Positions 14,917 through 22,687 of a DNA stretch of 22,687 nt are shown in pieces. The stretch is from Pseudobacteriovorax antillogorgiicola (GTDB taxonomy: Bacteria; Bdellovibrionota_B; Oligoflexia; Oligoflexales; RGVZ01): assembly GCA_945897695.1 (NCBI GenBank), contig CAMDGW010000013.1, positions 1 to 22,687 on the forward strand, written 5' to 3'. The notes below the pieces were generated by a model. The model was given only the letters and a program-made list of their open reading frames with translations, ran no database searches and had not been told where the DNA came from. Both the position numbers and the translations under genes were made by a program. How positions within the stretch are numbered: the first letter of the stretch is position 1; the number at the start of each line of letters is the position of its first letter.

Positions 14917-16232
14917 CGCAAAGCTCCCTCGACATCGTTGGTCACAAGATGCAATTGCCGAATGGTTTCCTCGAATTTGAGTTTGGCTTTTTGGAACGCT
15001 CGCAGAGTATCTATCGACGCATTAAGTGCTTGAAGTGTTTCTAGACTGGATGCAAGTCCCTTGCGTTCATCATTTGCCATCGCTTGATAGTACTGTGAGG
15101 ATTTTTTTGATGCTTCTTCCAAAGATGCTACCTGGGTCCGCCCTGTGACGTGCGACTCCCAGAGGTCACGCGCCTCATCTTCTGCCGATTGCTTCAATTG
15201 CCGTGCGATAGATAATTGTTTCTGTTCAACAGCCAATGCCTCGTTTACTTTGGATCCAACCATTCCACCAGAATAGATGGGTAGCGATGCCGACAACGAA
15301 ACATCCCAATTGCCGTAAGTTTTCTGTGTCTCGGGACGTTTTACATAATAGTTAGCCCCAAATTCAAGAGACGGCTGATGCCCCGCGCGGGCTATTGCCA
15401 CATTGTCACCTGCTGCCGAAACTGCTAAGTCAGTGGCCGCAAGGTCTGGGCGTTTCTGCACTTTCTGCCTAACGTCATCCCAGTCTTTCAGATGCCCATT
15501 AACTTTTGGTGAAATATCACAAACATTTTGGACCTCGCGTCCTATTTCAGATGACAAATGTCGCTTGGCTGCGTCTAATGCCAAGCGGGAAGACTCATAC
15601 TGAGCTTCAGAACTGGCTAATTGAGCATCAGCACCCAAACCGTCAACGGCCCTGGAACGACCAATACCCACTCGGGCGCGGATCTCTTTTGCTCTGCGTT
15701 TTGACACGTCACGGAGTTCGGCGCTAGACTGGAGCTCAGCTTGCGCTGACAGGACCTGAAAAAAGCTGGACGTAAGGTCTCGGATGACTTTGATACGAGC
15801 AGCATCAGCCATTTTCGCCCCTGCTTCTGCCTGTTTTGACGTCTTTCGAATCGCAGCATACTCAGCCCCACCTGCATATAAAGGCTGGTTTAGAGTAACT
15901 TTTGCAGTTGTTTGATAGGATTCAGGCTCAGCACGAGACGTGATCTTAGAGTTATCTTGTTTCAAAACTGCTGCGGATGCTTTGATAGTGGGCAGAACAC
16001 TGGCCTTGGCTGCGGAATACTGCTCTGCAGCCACAGCTGCTTCTGATTTTTGAATTTTGATTTCGTCAGAAATAAGCAGACCGGCGGAGACCGAGTCTGC
16101 CAGAGTGATGCAGGCTGAGTTCACTAGGTTAACTTTTCCTTGCAACTGTCCATAAGCGGGACTGAGGCTTAACCAAATCCATAAGCAAGAGGTGAACACA
16201 AATAAAATCCGCGACCATGTGCTCGTCCCCAT
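14913..16232 (-). CDS. TolC-family outer-membrane efflux channel
   Basis: A 439-residue protein with a Sec signal peptide (hydrophobic core FVFTSCLWIWLSL, cleavage near AYG). The mature part is mostly long Ala/Gln/Glu/Lys-rich helices broken by short beta segments, in two similar halves (TLNQPLYAGG near 125 and SLPIYSGG near 315), as expected for an outer-membrane barrel with a periplasmic helical tunnel. The repeated L-x-Q-P-L-Y-x-G-G pattern is typical of the family. There is no adaptor-like (HlyD/AcrA) domain. GGAG lies nine bases before the ATG at 16232. It precedes the pump gene with a four-base overlap, so together they would form the outer and inner parts of an efflux machine. A 113-base gap separates it from the mpg gene upstream. 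Confidence 0.9.
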   Translation of the reverse strand: MGTSTWSRILFVFTSCLWIWLSLSPAYGQLQGKVNLVNSACITLADSVSAGLLISDEIKIQKSEAAVAAEQYSAAKASVLPTIKASAAVLKQDNSKITSRAEPESYQTTAKVTLNQPLYAGGAEYAAIRKTSKQAEAGAKMADAARIKVIRDLTSSFFQVLSAQAELQSSAELRDVSKRRAKEIRARVGIGRSRAVDGLGADAQLASSEAQYESSRLALDAAKRHLSSEIGREVQNVCDISPKVNGHLKDWDDVRQKVQKRPDLAATDLAVSAAGDNVAIARAGHQPSLEFGANYYVKRPETQKTYGNWDVSLSASLPIYSGGMVGSKVNEALAVEQKQLSIARQLKQSAEDEARDLWESHVTGRTQVASLEEASKKSSQYYQAMANDERKGLASSLETLQALNASIDTLRAFQKAKLKFEETIRQLHLVTNDVEGALR

Positions 16233-16345
16233 TTTTTTAAACTCCTGTTACTTGAGTTCAATGAGCTGTCAATTACGAGTCACATATTATGCTATTGGGA
16301 GCCCATAGGCTACATTAAGAATTTGGGGCAAAGATTGCGCCTTAC

Positions 16346-16972
16346 TTAACGAGCGGGAATCCCACGAGACACATAGATGGAACCTTTAGCAAAGAATCGC
16401 CAGGGCAAATCAACACCTTGACTGATACCAACACGAGACGATGTGCTGATCTCCAAATCACTCTTATGCCGTGTTGGTTTTTCAAATCGTATCGGACCGG
16501 TTGTCACGTCCATTTGATGATGTCGATCATCAATTCCCATCGCGACTGTCAACTTCCCAGGCCCGTTGGCTAGATCTTCTCGCTTTTTGATTTTAGGGCG
16601 ATTTTCCCAAAAAATATTTTCACCCAAAGACGGCTCCACGGCTCGGATCAAGACACCGCCTGGAGTACCTTCCGGGTCAGTCACCACATTCAACAGCCAG
16701 TACATTCCGTAATTAAGATAAATATAGGTCAATCCTGGTGGACCAAAAAGCTCATGCCCCTTACCAATTGCCATTGGATCTTTGTTGCGTTTTTTTTCCA
16801 AGTGCCAGGCGTGGCACGCCGGATCGCCGGATGCATACGCTTCCGTCTCAACAACAACGCCACCCACGGCACCAACGCTTGGGTGATCAACTAATAGCCG
16901 ACATCCTATCAGCTCGCGTGCAACCACCGTTGCAGGGCGTCCATAAAAAGACTTGGGAATGTCACGAAACAT
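16346..16972 (-). CDS. mpg: 3-methyladenine DNA glycosylase, AAG/MPG family
   Basis: A 208-residue base-excision repair enzyme that removes alkylated purines such as 3-methyladenine and hypoxanthine. The family signature VETEAY (41-46) holds the catalytic glutamate E44 and a substrate-stacking tyrosine Y46; DPACHAWH (50-57), FGPPGLTYIYLNYGMYW (76-92) with the DNA-intercalating tyrosine, LNVVT, and NGPGKLTVAMGI (136-147) are all present, as is the terminal region with RVGISQG. Length is normal for bacterial members. The start at 16972 is the first ATG available. It is transcribed divergently from dinB, with only 53 bases between the two starts. A candidate -10 (TAGAAT, 16987-16992) lies upstream on the minus strand. 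Confidence 0.95.
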   Translation of the reverse strand: MFRDIPKSFYGRPATVVARELIGCRLLVDHPSVGAVGGVVVETEAYASGDPACHAWHLEKKRNKDPMAIGKGHELFGPPGLTYIYLNYGMYWLLNVVTDPEGTPGGVLIRAVEPSLGENIFWENRPKIKKREDLANGPGKLTVAMGIDDRHHQMDVTTGPIRFEKPTRHKSDLEISTSSRVGISQGVDLPWRFFAKGSIYVSRGIPAR

Positions 16973-16997
16973 CGGTTACTCGCTAAATTCTAGATTG

Positions 16998-17013
16998 CCA
17001 TATATTTGTATGG
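16998..17013. promoter_or_regulatory. Palindrome shared by divergent repair genes mpg and dinB
   Basis: CCATATATTTGTATGG has 5-base inverted arms (CCATA and TATGG) around a 6-base centre. It overlaps a candidate dinB -10 (TATATT, 17001-17006) and sits just upstream of the candidate mpg -10 (TAGAAT, 16987-16992). It does not match the E. coli LexA box (CTGT-N8-ACAG). A damage-responsive operator is possible, but this rests only on position and symmetry. Confidence 0.3.
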
Positions 17014-17025
17014 TATCATTAACTC

Positions 17026-18120
17026 ATGATTCAGCCAGAAGAATTCATAACTAAGCAGCGCAAAATCGTCCACATCGACATGGATGCTTTTTACGCCAGC
17101 GTTGAAACTCTAGATCGACCAGAGTTAAAGGGACTCCCTATCGTTGTGGGAGGACAACCAGGTACTCGCAGCGTCGTCTGCACGGCGAGCTACGAGGCCA
17201 GAAAGTTTGGCGTAAAATCTGCAATGCCGACCACGCTTGCAGCCAAACTTTGCCCTAATGCTATTTTTTTGCCACCTAGATTTGAGCGCTACAAGGAAAT
17301 ATCCAAAGCGGTACGTTCTATTTTTGAGCGTTACACTCAAATCATTGAACCTCTGTCTTTGGACGAGGCGTACCTGGACGTGACGGATCACTCGACCCTA
17401 TTTGCCACACAAATAGCTCATCAAATCAGGGTTGCTGTGCAGACAGAGCTTGGACTTACCTGCAGTGCCGGCGTTGCACCCAATAAACTCATCGCAAAAA
17501 TTGCATCTGATGTTAACAAACCAAACGGCATCACTATTGTACAACCCCATCAGATTCATGGCTTTATGGAAAATCTTCCCCTTCGCAAGATTCACGGAGT
17601 TGGCCCTGCCACTGATAAGCGCCTGGCTGATCTTGGATTTAGAGTCTGTAGGGATTTATGGCGCTGCGACCTTGAGCAGCTGGAATCGTCGTTGGGATCC
17701 ATGGGGCGCTGGATTTGGCGCGCATCAAAAGGAATTGATCATCGCCCAGTTGTCACAAGCTGGGAGCGACAAAGCTATGGGAGGGAAGACACACTTCCAA
17801 CTGACGCCACAGACGTTGGACTACTCTGTGAGAATATCCAGCGCCTTGCGATGAAAGTATCTGCGTCTCTTAAAAGAGATGAAAAATTCGGGCGCACGGT
17901 AACTCTAAAAATCAAGTATTCGAACTTTGAGTCTATAACGCGTTCAAAATCGTTAGTGGAAAATACAGACCAAGCTGAAATCATCGCGGCAACTTGTCGG
18001 GAGCTACTCACTAGCAAAACGGATGCAGGGCTGCGCCCCGTAAGACTCGTAGGAGTGAGTGTTTCAAATCTGAAGTCAGGATTTGATCAATCTACGATAA
18101 CGCGCACATCCATTGATTGA
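17026..18120 (+). CDS. dinB: DNA polymerase IV (Y-family translesion polymerase) DinB
   Basis: A 364-residue error-prone polymerase that copies past damaged bases. Palm residues D18 (HIDMDAF), D113 and E114 (SLDEAYLDV) bind the two metals; the steric gate that excludes ribonucleotides is Y23, aligned to F13 of E. coli Pol IV. The helix-hairpin-helix thumb (IHGVGPATDKRLADLG, about 194-209) and the little-finger domain ending RLVGVSVSNL are in place. The C-terminal tail after this is only about 15 residues and has no clear beta-clamp-binding motif (QSTITR is the nearest). The ATG at 17026 has only a weak ribosome binding site. The end overlaps the convergent batE by 34 bases. Confidence 0.95.
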   Translation: MIQPEEFITKQRKIVHIDMDAFYASVETLDRPELKGLPIVVGGQPGTRSVVCTASYEARKFGVKSAMPTTLAAKLCPNAIFLPPRFERYKEISKAVRSIFERYTQIIEPLSLDEAYLDVTDHSTLFATQIAHQIRVAVQTELGLTCSAGVAPNKLIAKIASDVNKPNGITIVQPHQIHGFMENLPLRKIHGVGPATDKRLADLGFRVCRDLWRCDLEQLESSLGSMGRWIWRASKGIDHRPVVTSWERQSYGREDTLPTDATDVGLLCENIQRLAMKVSASLKRDEKFGRTVTLKIKYSNFESITRSKSLVENTDQAEIIAATCRELLTSKTDAGLRPVRLVGVSVSNLKSGFDQSTITRTSID

Positions 18121-18794
18121 ACCCAGCCAGAGTCACCATCAGCATTCAAAACCCTAAGCCAAGGGCCTTTTGCCTGCCCCAACACCAAGACTGGCTTTCC
18201 TGAGTTCATCGTTCGGACAACCTTTGCACCCTCTTCTGGCGTCGCATAAATTGACGATGAACCATCAGCAATAATCGCACCCCAATGACTTTCATACACA
18301 TACTGTATCGAGAGACTCGTTGCGCCAATTGCGATGACTATAAGGCTCAAAACTAAAAGCGCGCTGAACACATTCCGCATTCGTTTGTACTGGGTGGAAA
18401 TATAGATGACAAAAAGTACAATGAGAAGCCATAGACCGGTTGCTGTTATTGCAGCCATTGCCCCGGTAGGAATGGCCTCAGCCAATGTCACAAACCCACC
18501 CCTGAATCCATGGGAGCCGAGCAACAAGTCTTCGCTCGAAGCGTTGGATAATCGTAATGATTCATTCAATGCTCCATTGGTTCTGCTATCTCGCTCATTT
18601 TTCGGAATCGCCAGGAAAACACCGTTTGCCATGGGTACATTGTTTGATTTCAAGTAAGCAAGGCCCAGGTTGTAAAGAATGTCATTGGACGCAGCATGCT
18701 CAGCAACTGCCTGTTCACCCATAACGATCACAAGTTTCCAGTCTTTGGCATTGACAGCGTCATTGAACGCGGGAGTAAAATCACGAGGAAGCAT
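18087..18794 (-). CDS. batE: BatE-like membrane protein with TPR and SH3 domains
   Basis: About 235 residues. The open frame begins with TTG at 18797, but the next codon is ATG at 18794 with AAGGAG six bases upstream, so that start is taken; it overlaps the batD stop by one base (TGATG). Residues 15-65 look like a tetratricopeptide pair (ILYNLGLAYLKSNNVPMANGVF), two transmembrane segments follow at about 110-132 and 142-164, and about 172-235 is a bacterial SH3 domain (IYATPEEGAKVVRTMNSGKPV, then GPWLRVLNADGDSGWV). This layout and place at the end of the Bat operon match BatE. SH3 domains of this type often bind peptidoglycan or peptides. The exact role of Bat proteins is poorly known. Confidence 0.8.
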   Translation of the reverse strand: MLPRDFTPAFNDAVNAKDWKLVIVMGEQAVAEHAASNDILYNLGLAYLKSNNVPMANGVFLAIPKNERDSRTNGALNESLRLSNASSEDLLLGSHGFRGGFVTLAEAIPTGAMAAITATGLWLLIVLFVIYISTQYKRMRNVFSALLVLSLIVIAIGATSLSIQYVYESHWGAIIADGSSSIYATPEEGAKVVRTMNSGKPVLVLGQAKGPWLRVLNADGDSGWVQSMDVRVIVD

Positions 18795-20584
18795 CAAATG
18801 CTCCTTGCCTGAAAATAGCGCAGTAAATTGCGCAGATCATCAACCGAGGAGACAGGTTCAGACTCCGTAGCTCCTCCATACGCGACTTTGTCCATTTCTG
18901 CCAAAACCCGTCGCAGTGACTCCCGGTGCAGCGAATCAAGACCGCGCCCTTCAGCCGCTTTTAAGACATCCTCTGACGTCATGGAAGCTGGGTCTTGCCC
19001 CCTGCTTGCTAAATGCTCTTTCAATGCTTTGACCGCAATTTCGACTCCCTCTGATTTCTGAGCGTCAAGGATACTCAGCGCGTCTACTAAGGGAGATTTG
19101 ACCGTGTGTAAAATCGATTGATCAGGCCCTTTGATTCGTCGCCAGGAATGGCGAAGCAACGCGAAAGCAATCAAGCTAACGAGAACTAATATTTCCAAAG
19201 CAATTGCCAGTGGTGATAGAAGCCAAGGGCGAGATAACTTACCCTCCCCCTCACCGATTGTTTTGGCGGATAAATCTGCGGGCGACGACGGGGATTTTTG
19301 GTTATGGTCAGTAGAAGGTGGGTCTGCGCTTTTTGTTGCGCTCTGCCCCGGAGTGATCACAGTCGACGCAGGTGATGTTTCTCCTGCCACCGTTAACGTC
19401 CCGATAGCGCTCAAAAGCTCTTCATAAGCTTCCGTGAATGGATTAAAGCTGGAAATTTTTACCGTTCCCAGATCAAGTGTGCCAGACGCTTGTGGCACCA
19501 CTGCAAATTTGAAAATTTTTGTCGAAACAAGTCCTGCACCGGCTTGAACTGATTCGGTAAGAGTTGGTTTATCCGCATAAATCTTAGCTCCAGGAATATT
19601 CAATTTAATGTCTGACATCCGATCCAGAGCTCCTTGCCCCTTAACGGTAATCGTTACCGTTGATGTATCTCCAGCATTCAATGAATTCTTGGAAACTTCT
19701 GCCTTCAATGTAAACGCCCCAACGATGTCAGCAAAAGTTTGAGGCTTTGGTGTAGGCAGTGGCTTTACCGTCACCTCGACTGACGGAGAGACTAACTTGC
19801 GCGTCACCTCTTCACCCATACCAAACGTACCACCTTGCAACATATCAAAAATACTTCGCGGAGACGATTTGCGCTTCGACGGTTGAAGCCAAGATGCCTT
19901 CACGCCAAATGGTGGGACTTTGAGTTTCCCTGCCTTGAGTGGAATCAATCCCTCGTTCATTTCGATGACCGACCAACGAACTCCGTCACGCGTGATCTCA
20001 CCATTTTTCTGCCCGTCAACGCCAATCAGACGCCAGTCGGGACTGGCATCTCGGGTCGGGGTGGCGCCAGTTAACCGAGTCCTTATCAAAAGCCTGACTT
20101 TGGAAATAACCGCTTCGCCTTCATACAGAATAGACTTTGGTAGATCTCGCTCAACGCTCACTAGCTTTTCATTGCTACCAGGTTGCCCAGGAGTTGGTTG
20201 CGCAACACCACCTTTGACTTGTACCGTCATCGCCTCCGTAGCTAAATCTTGCTTGTCGACGCGAGCTTTAAACGGTGGAACCGTCAATGAGCCTTCCTTC
20301 AGCGGACGAAGCTGGTATGTGTATTGGGTTTGCTTGCTCATAGAACCATTAATAATAGAAATATTAGTCGACTGACCAGACTGCTGTATTTCAAAGTCTT
20401 TGGTATCAGGGATGATCACGTCACCATCAAGAGAACCTTCGACACTGACCGTAAGCCAAATGGGTTCATCTAGACTTGTCTGTTGACGGTCCAACTCACC
20501 GGTTAAAGATCCTGCCGACGCTAAACTTGACGTAAAAAAAGCTAGAATACAAAAAAACGTCCAACTCGACTTAATCATAAACAT
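18794..20584 (-). CDS. batD: BatD-type membrane-anchored beta-domain protein
   Basis: The longest frame starts with TTG at 20599, but ATG codons at 20584 and 20578 follow AAAGG at four and ten bases; 20584 is chosen (596 residues), with some doubt. A signal peptide ends near ASAG. The periplasmic part (to about 450) holds repeated beta-sandwich domains with the family pattern LDEPIWLTVSVEG, YTYQLRPLKEGSLTVPPF and NAGDTSTVTITVKG. A Ser/Pro-rich spacer is followed by one transmembrane segment (about 455-478) and a cytoplasmic helical tail. BatD occurs between the VWA genes and BatE in Bat (aerotolerance) operons and probably forms a complex with them in the inner membrane. Its start lies eight bases after the batB/C stop. 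Confidence 0.85.
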   Translation of the reverse strand: MFMIKSSWTFFCILAFFTSSLASAGSLTGELDRQQTSLDEPIWLTVSVEGSLDGDVIIPDTKDFEIQQSGQSTNISIINGSMSKQTQYTYQLRPLKEGSLTVPPFKARVDKQDLATEAMTVQVKGGVAQPTPGQPGSNEKLVSVERDLPKSILYEGEAVISKVRLLIRTRLTGATPTRDASPDWRLIGVDGQKNGEITRDGVRWSVIEMNEGLIPLKAGKLKVPPFGVKASWLQPSKRKSSPRSIFDMLQGGTFGMGEEVTRKLVSPSVEVTVKPLPTPKPQTFADIVGAFTLKAEVSKNSLNAGDTSTVTITVKGQGALDRMSDIKLNIPGAKIYADKPTLTESVQAGAGLVSTKIFKFAVVPQASGTLDLGTVKISSFNPFTEAYEELLSAIGTLTVAGETSPASTVITPGQSATKSADPPSTDHNQKSPSSPADLSAKTIGEGEGKLSRPWLLSPLAIALEILVLVSLIAFALLRHSWRRIKGPDQSILHTVKSPLVDALSILDAQKSEGVEIAVKALKEHLASRGQDPASMTSEDVLKAAEGRGLDSLHRESLRRVLAEMDKVAYGGATESEPVSSVDDLRNLLRYFQARSI

Positions 20585-20592
20585 TATACCTT

Positions 20593-22353
20593 TCACCAAT
20601 CCTTACCGCCCGATTGCTCGGGGAGCTTTTGCCCTCGAAAAATCGGTACAAAAGACTTCCTGTTATCGGGGGCTGATCGTAACAACTTCTCTGCCTGCTC
20701 CGGCGACATTTGATCCTTAGGCTGCCCCAGCTCAGAGCGCTCTCTGTCATTCTTATCAGATTTGTCCTTACCACCTTGCTCTTTACCCTGATCGGATTTT
20801 TTCTCATCAGGCATGGCTTCTTTTCCAGGGCTTTGGCTGTCTTGGGGCTTTGCCGCAGATGAATCTTTCTTGGCCTCTGAATTTTGGTCCTTTTGCGATT
20901 TGTCGTTTTCCGATGATTTTTTTTGGTCCTTGGAGTCTTCCGAATTCTTATCGTCCTTTTTTTGGCTGTTTTGGCCCTTATTCTGCTCATCGTTTTTCTG
21001 CTCAGAGTCAGAGCGTTTCTTGACCCAAGCCAGATTATCTCGCACCTGTTGATCCTGGTAATCCATGGCAAGTGCTTTCTCATAGAATTGAGCCGCTTCA
21101 CTATATTTTGCAGCTAGCGCCATCATATTTCCCAGGTTGTACAGTGACCTTCGTTTTTCTTCCCCTTGAGCTGATTTGGAAATATCTTCAAATGTGTTTC
21201 TTGCTGACTCGACCTCGCCAGATTCAAACGCCGAAACTGCCTCGTTATAACGATCCGTGAAACTTGTACCGGCAAGAGCCTGATTGTTACGCCCCATCAA
21301 TAGAAAACAACCGCTGATGATGGCCATGGTCGCGGCCTGACCAATTTCAACCAACAAAGTTTCTAAAAGCAGTAACAATAACCCTATGCCTGCCGTCCAT
21401 TGAAAACGCTCAAACCAAATACGCTCTTTTCTGGCCTGGGTTTCTTTTACCGTGCCCTTGGCTCTGATCACATTTTCATAAAAATCAGCTACAGATTGAA
21501 CTCCTGAAGCACCATTGATGTATACGCCTCCGGTTTCCTCGGCAATTTTGCGAAGCGGCCCCTCCATCAATCGACTGACCACCACATCGCCATTGGAATC
21601 TTTGATAAATGCGCCTTTTTCGTCTAAAACTGGAGAGCCAGCTGCTGAGGCCAAGCCTACCGTGACAACTTTTGCCTTGGACTTCACCACGCCAGCAATG
21701 GCTGCTTCAATACCACCTTTGTGATCCTCACCGTCTGTCATGAGCACGATCAGTTTACCAAGTCCTTTTTCTTCGCCACCTGCATCCAATGCCCTCAGTG
21801 ATTCACTCAGAGCACCCGTAAGATCCGTCCCACCCACTGGAATCATTTCAGTGTTAAGTCCATCCACAAAAGATCGCATGGCACCATGGTCCCCAGTCAG
21901 CGGGCATTGGACAAAGGCAGCGCCGGCAAACACAACTAAACCGATACGATCACCGTCTGCAACATCCAACAAATCAATGATCATACGTCGGGCACGCTCA
22001 AGCCGCGTCGGATCCAAATCGCGCGCCATCATGCTGCGCGACACATCAACGGCCACCACTATGTCGATTCCCGACTGCCTGCTTTCCACCCACGTCCAAC
22101 CCCATCTGGGGCCTGCGCTACTGATGACTAAAAATAACAGCGCACAAGAAAACAACACTCCCTTTATCAAAGCTGCGCTCCGACGCATGCGCCAGAGGCC
22201 CGCAGTACCCGACACTGAAACCTGTGCTAGTGCCAGGCGCCGCTTGGCCTGCCTAAATCCAAGGACCAACACAGGAATCAAAACAGGAACAAGAATGATC
22301 CAGATCAGGTTACTGGAGGCAAACCAGGAAACTTGTGGCCACCACTGGTTCAT
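20593..22353 (-). CDS. batB: BatB-BatC fusion: membrane VWA protein with TPR domain and charged tail
   Basis: The frame extends to a GTG at 22386, but the ATG at 22353 has GGAGG seven bases upstream and overlaps the batA stop by four bases (ATGA), so it is preferred (586 residues). Transmembrane segments lie near 14-33 and 63-80. The VWA domain carries a complete metal-ion site: D103, S105, S107 (DVSRSM), T176 (GGTDLTG) and D207 (MTDGED). Two further membrane segments near 318-355 lead to a tetratricopeptide region (about 360-445: YNLGNMMALAAKYSEAAQFYEKAL), then about 100 residues of Lys, Asp, Ser, Gln and Asn repeats and a short C-terminal end. BatB and BatC are separate proteins in several known operons; here they are one. 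Confidence 0.9.
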   Translation of the reverse strand: MNQWWPQVSWFASSNLIWIILVPVLIPVLVLGFRQAKRRLALAQVSVSGTAGLWRMRRSAALIKGVLFSCALLFLVISSAGPRWGWTWVESRQSGIDIVVAVDVSRSMMARDLDPTRLERARRMIIDLLDVADGDRIGLVVFAGAAFVQCPLTGDHGAMRSFVDGLNTEMIPVGGTDLTGALSESLRALDAGGEEKGLGKLIVLMTDGEDHKGGIEAAIAGVVKSKAKVVTVGLASAAGSPVLDEKGAFIKDSNGDVVVSRLMEGPLRKIAEETGGVYINGASGVQSVADFYENVIRAKGTVKETQARKERIWFERFQWTAGIGLLLLLLETLLVEIGQAATMAIISGCFLLMGRNNQALAGTSFTDRYNEAVSAFESGEVESARNTFEDISKSAQGEEKRRSLYNLGNMMALAAKYSEAAQFYEKALAMDYQDQQVRDNLAWVKKRSDSEQKNDEQNKGQNSQKKDDKNSEDSKDQKKSSENDKSQKDQNSEAKKDSSAAKPQDSQSPGKEAMPDEKKSDQGKEQGGKDKSDKNDRERSELGQPKDQMSPEQAEKLLRSAPDNRKSFVPIFRGQKLPEQSGGKDW

Positions 22354-22687
22354 GCGGGCAGCCTCCGTAAGCGAGTTGTGCGCCACACTGCCTCTAAGAC
22401 AAGCACAAAAACGGCGGCAAGAATTATCGACGGAAACACGTCGCGACCTTGCCGTCGATCTTTTTGTTCTCGACGACTTTTTTCCAGTTTATCGATCTCG
22501 CGGTAAACATTGATCAATGCCCCCGTATCGACAGCCCGCCTATAGACACCACCTGTGGTATCGGCAATTCCTTTTAAGGTCACCTCATCGATATCAGCTT
22601 TGATGTGAAAAACTTGACCATTTTGGACAACCGGTACAATTCCGTCGCTACCAACACCTATCGTGTGGACCCTGACGCCGAGCGCCT
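22350..22687 (-). CDS. batA: BatA-like VWA membrane protein, C-terminal part, cut by window edge
   Basis: Only the last 112 codons are in the window; the frame is open to the right edge, so the start and the metal-binding site lie outside. The visible part begins with the end of a VWA domain (VRVHTIGVGS, then IADTTGGVYRRAVDTGAL), parallel to VVTVGL and IAEETGGVYINGAS in the downstream gene. It ends with a basic stretch and one transmembrane segment (SIILAAVFVLVLEAVW) followed by RTTRLRRL. This is the expected C-terminal anchor of BatA. Its stop overlaps the next start by four bases. The genes usually found upstream of batA (a MoxR-type ATPase and a DUF58 protein) would be beyond the edge. Confidence 0.85.
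   Translation of the reverse strand, partial: ALGVRVHTIGVGSDGIVPVVQNGQVFHIKADIDEVTLKGIADTTGGVYRRAVDTGALINVYREIDKLEKSRREQKDRRQGRDVFPSIILAAVFVLVLEAVWRTTRLRRLPA

Noticed and set aside
16267..16272. Perfect TTGACA on the minus strand upstream of the tolC-like gene.
   Set aside because: At 16-17 bases spacing the -10 would be TAACAG or AACAGG, a poor match that overlaps the ribosome binding site, so it is not reported as a promoter.
16981..17025. E. coli-type LexA box before dinB.
   Set aside because: No CTGT-N8-ACAG is present; only the unrelated palindrome CCATATATTTGTATGG.
18794..20599. Longer TTG-started versions of batD (20599), batE (18797) and fabH (11756), and the GTG-started batB (22386).
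   Set aside because: ATG codons a few residues downstream have better placed ribosome binding sites (clear for batE, fabH and batB, less so for batD).
20571..21101. Minus-strand 176-residue frame rich in Lys and Arg.
   Set aside because: It is a shifted frame of the low-complexity charged tail of the BatB-BatC protein, with no ribosome binding site and a biased composition explained by that overlap.
21740..22513. Long plus-strand frame (257 residues) opposite batA and batB.
   Set aside because: It is antisense to genes with clear VWA motifs; its Ser/Arg/Pro-rich translation has no recognisable motif.

Overview
The window comes from a Gram-negative bacterium of moderate GC. It carries a lipid A-type acyltransferase, a TolC-like outer-membrane channel with an RND pump, a lipoprotein signal peptide and several Sec signal peptides. 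DarP (YjgA) is best known from beta- and gammaproteobacteria. The full Bat set (A, B/C, D, E) and an Rsm22-type protein also occur in several other proteobacterial and related lineages, so no genus or order is named. The region is gene-dense and looks chromosomal. I see no insertion sequence, phage gene, tRNA, rRNA or CRISPR array, and no gene-free stretch over 300 bases.

Layout. (1) 1-1486, minus: lipA followed by a truncated LPS acyltransferase gene. (2) 1589-2671, plus: an Rsm22/METTL17-type protein with four candidate Fe-S cysteines. (3) 2802-5244: an unknown secreted protein (plus) converging with a divergent glutamate/dicarboxylate-type symporter (minus); their 3' ends overlap. (4) 5399-8839: a 66-residue protein (plus) facing a minus-strand darP-nadE-pyrE run that joins ribosome maturation, NAD synthesis and pyrimidine synthesis. 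(5) 9106-10707, plus: a lipoprotein with a papain-like active-site pattern, preceded by a leader that can fold into an H-type pseudoknot. (6) 10743-16232, minus: a tolC-like gene coupled to an RND pump gene, then fabH; no adaptor gene is present. (7) 16346-18120: two DNA-repair genes, mpg (minus) and dinB (plus), diverging from 53 bases that hold a palindrome. (8) 18087-22687, minus: a Bat operon, batA (partial), batB fused to batC, batD and batE, with overlapping or nearly touching genes.

Most genes belong to known families. The points most worth a second look are the divergent papain-like lipoprotein with its pseudoknot leader, the symporter with altered substrate-site residues, the pump locus without an adaptor, the BatB-BatC fusion and the small palindrome between the repair genes. 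Several starts were moved from the longest possible reading frame (which often began at TTG or GTG) to ATG codons with a better ribosome binding site.
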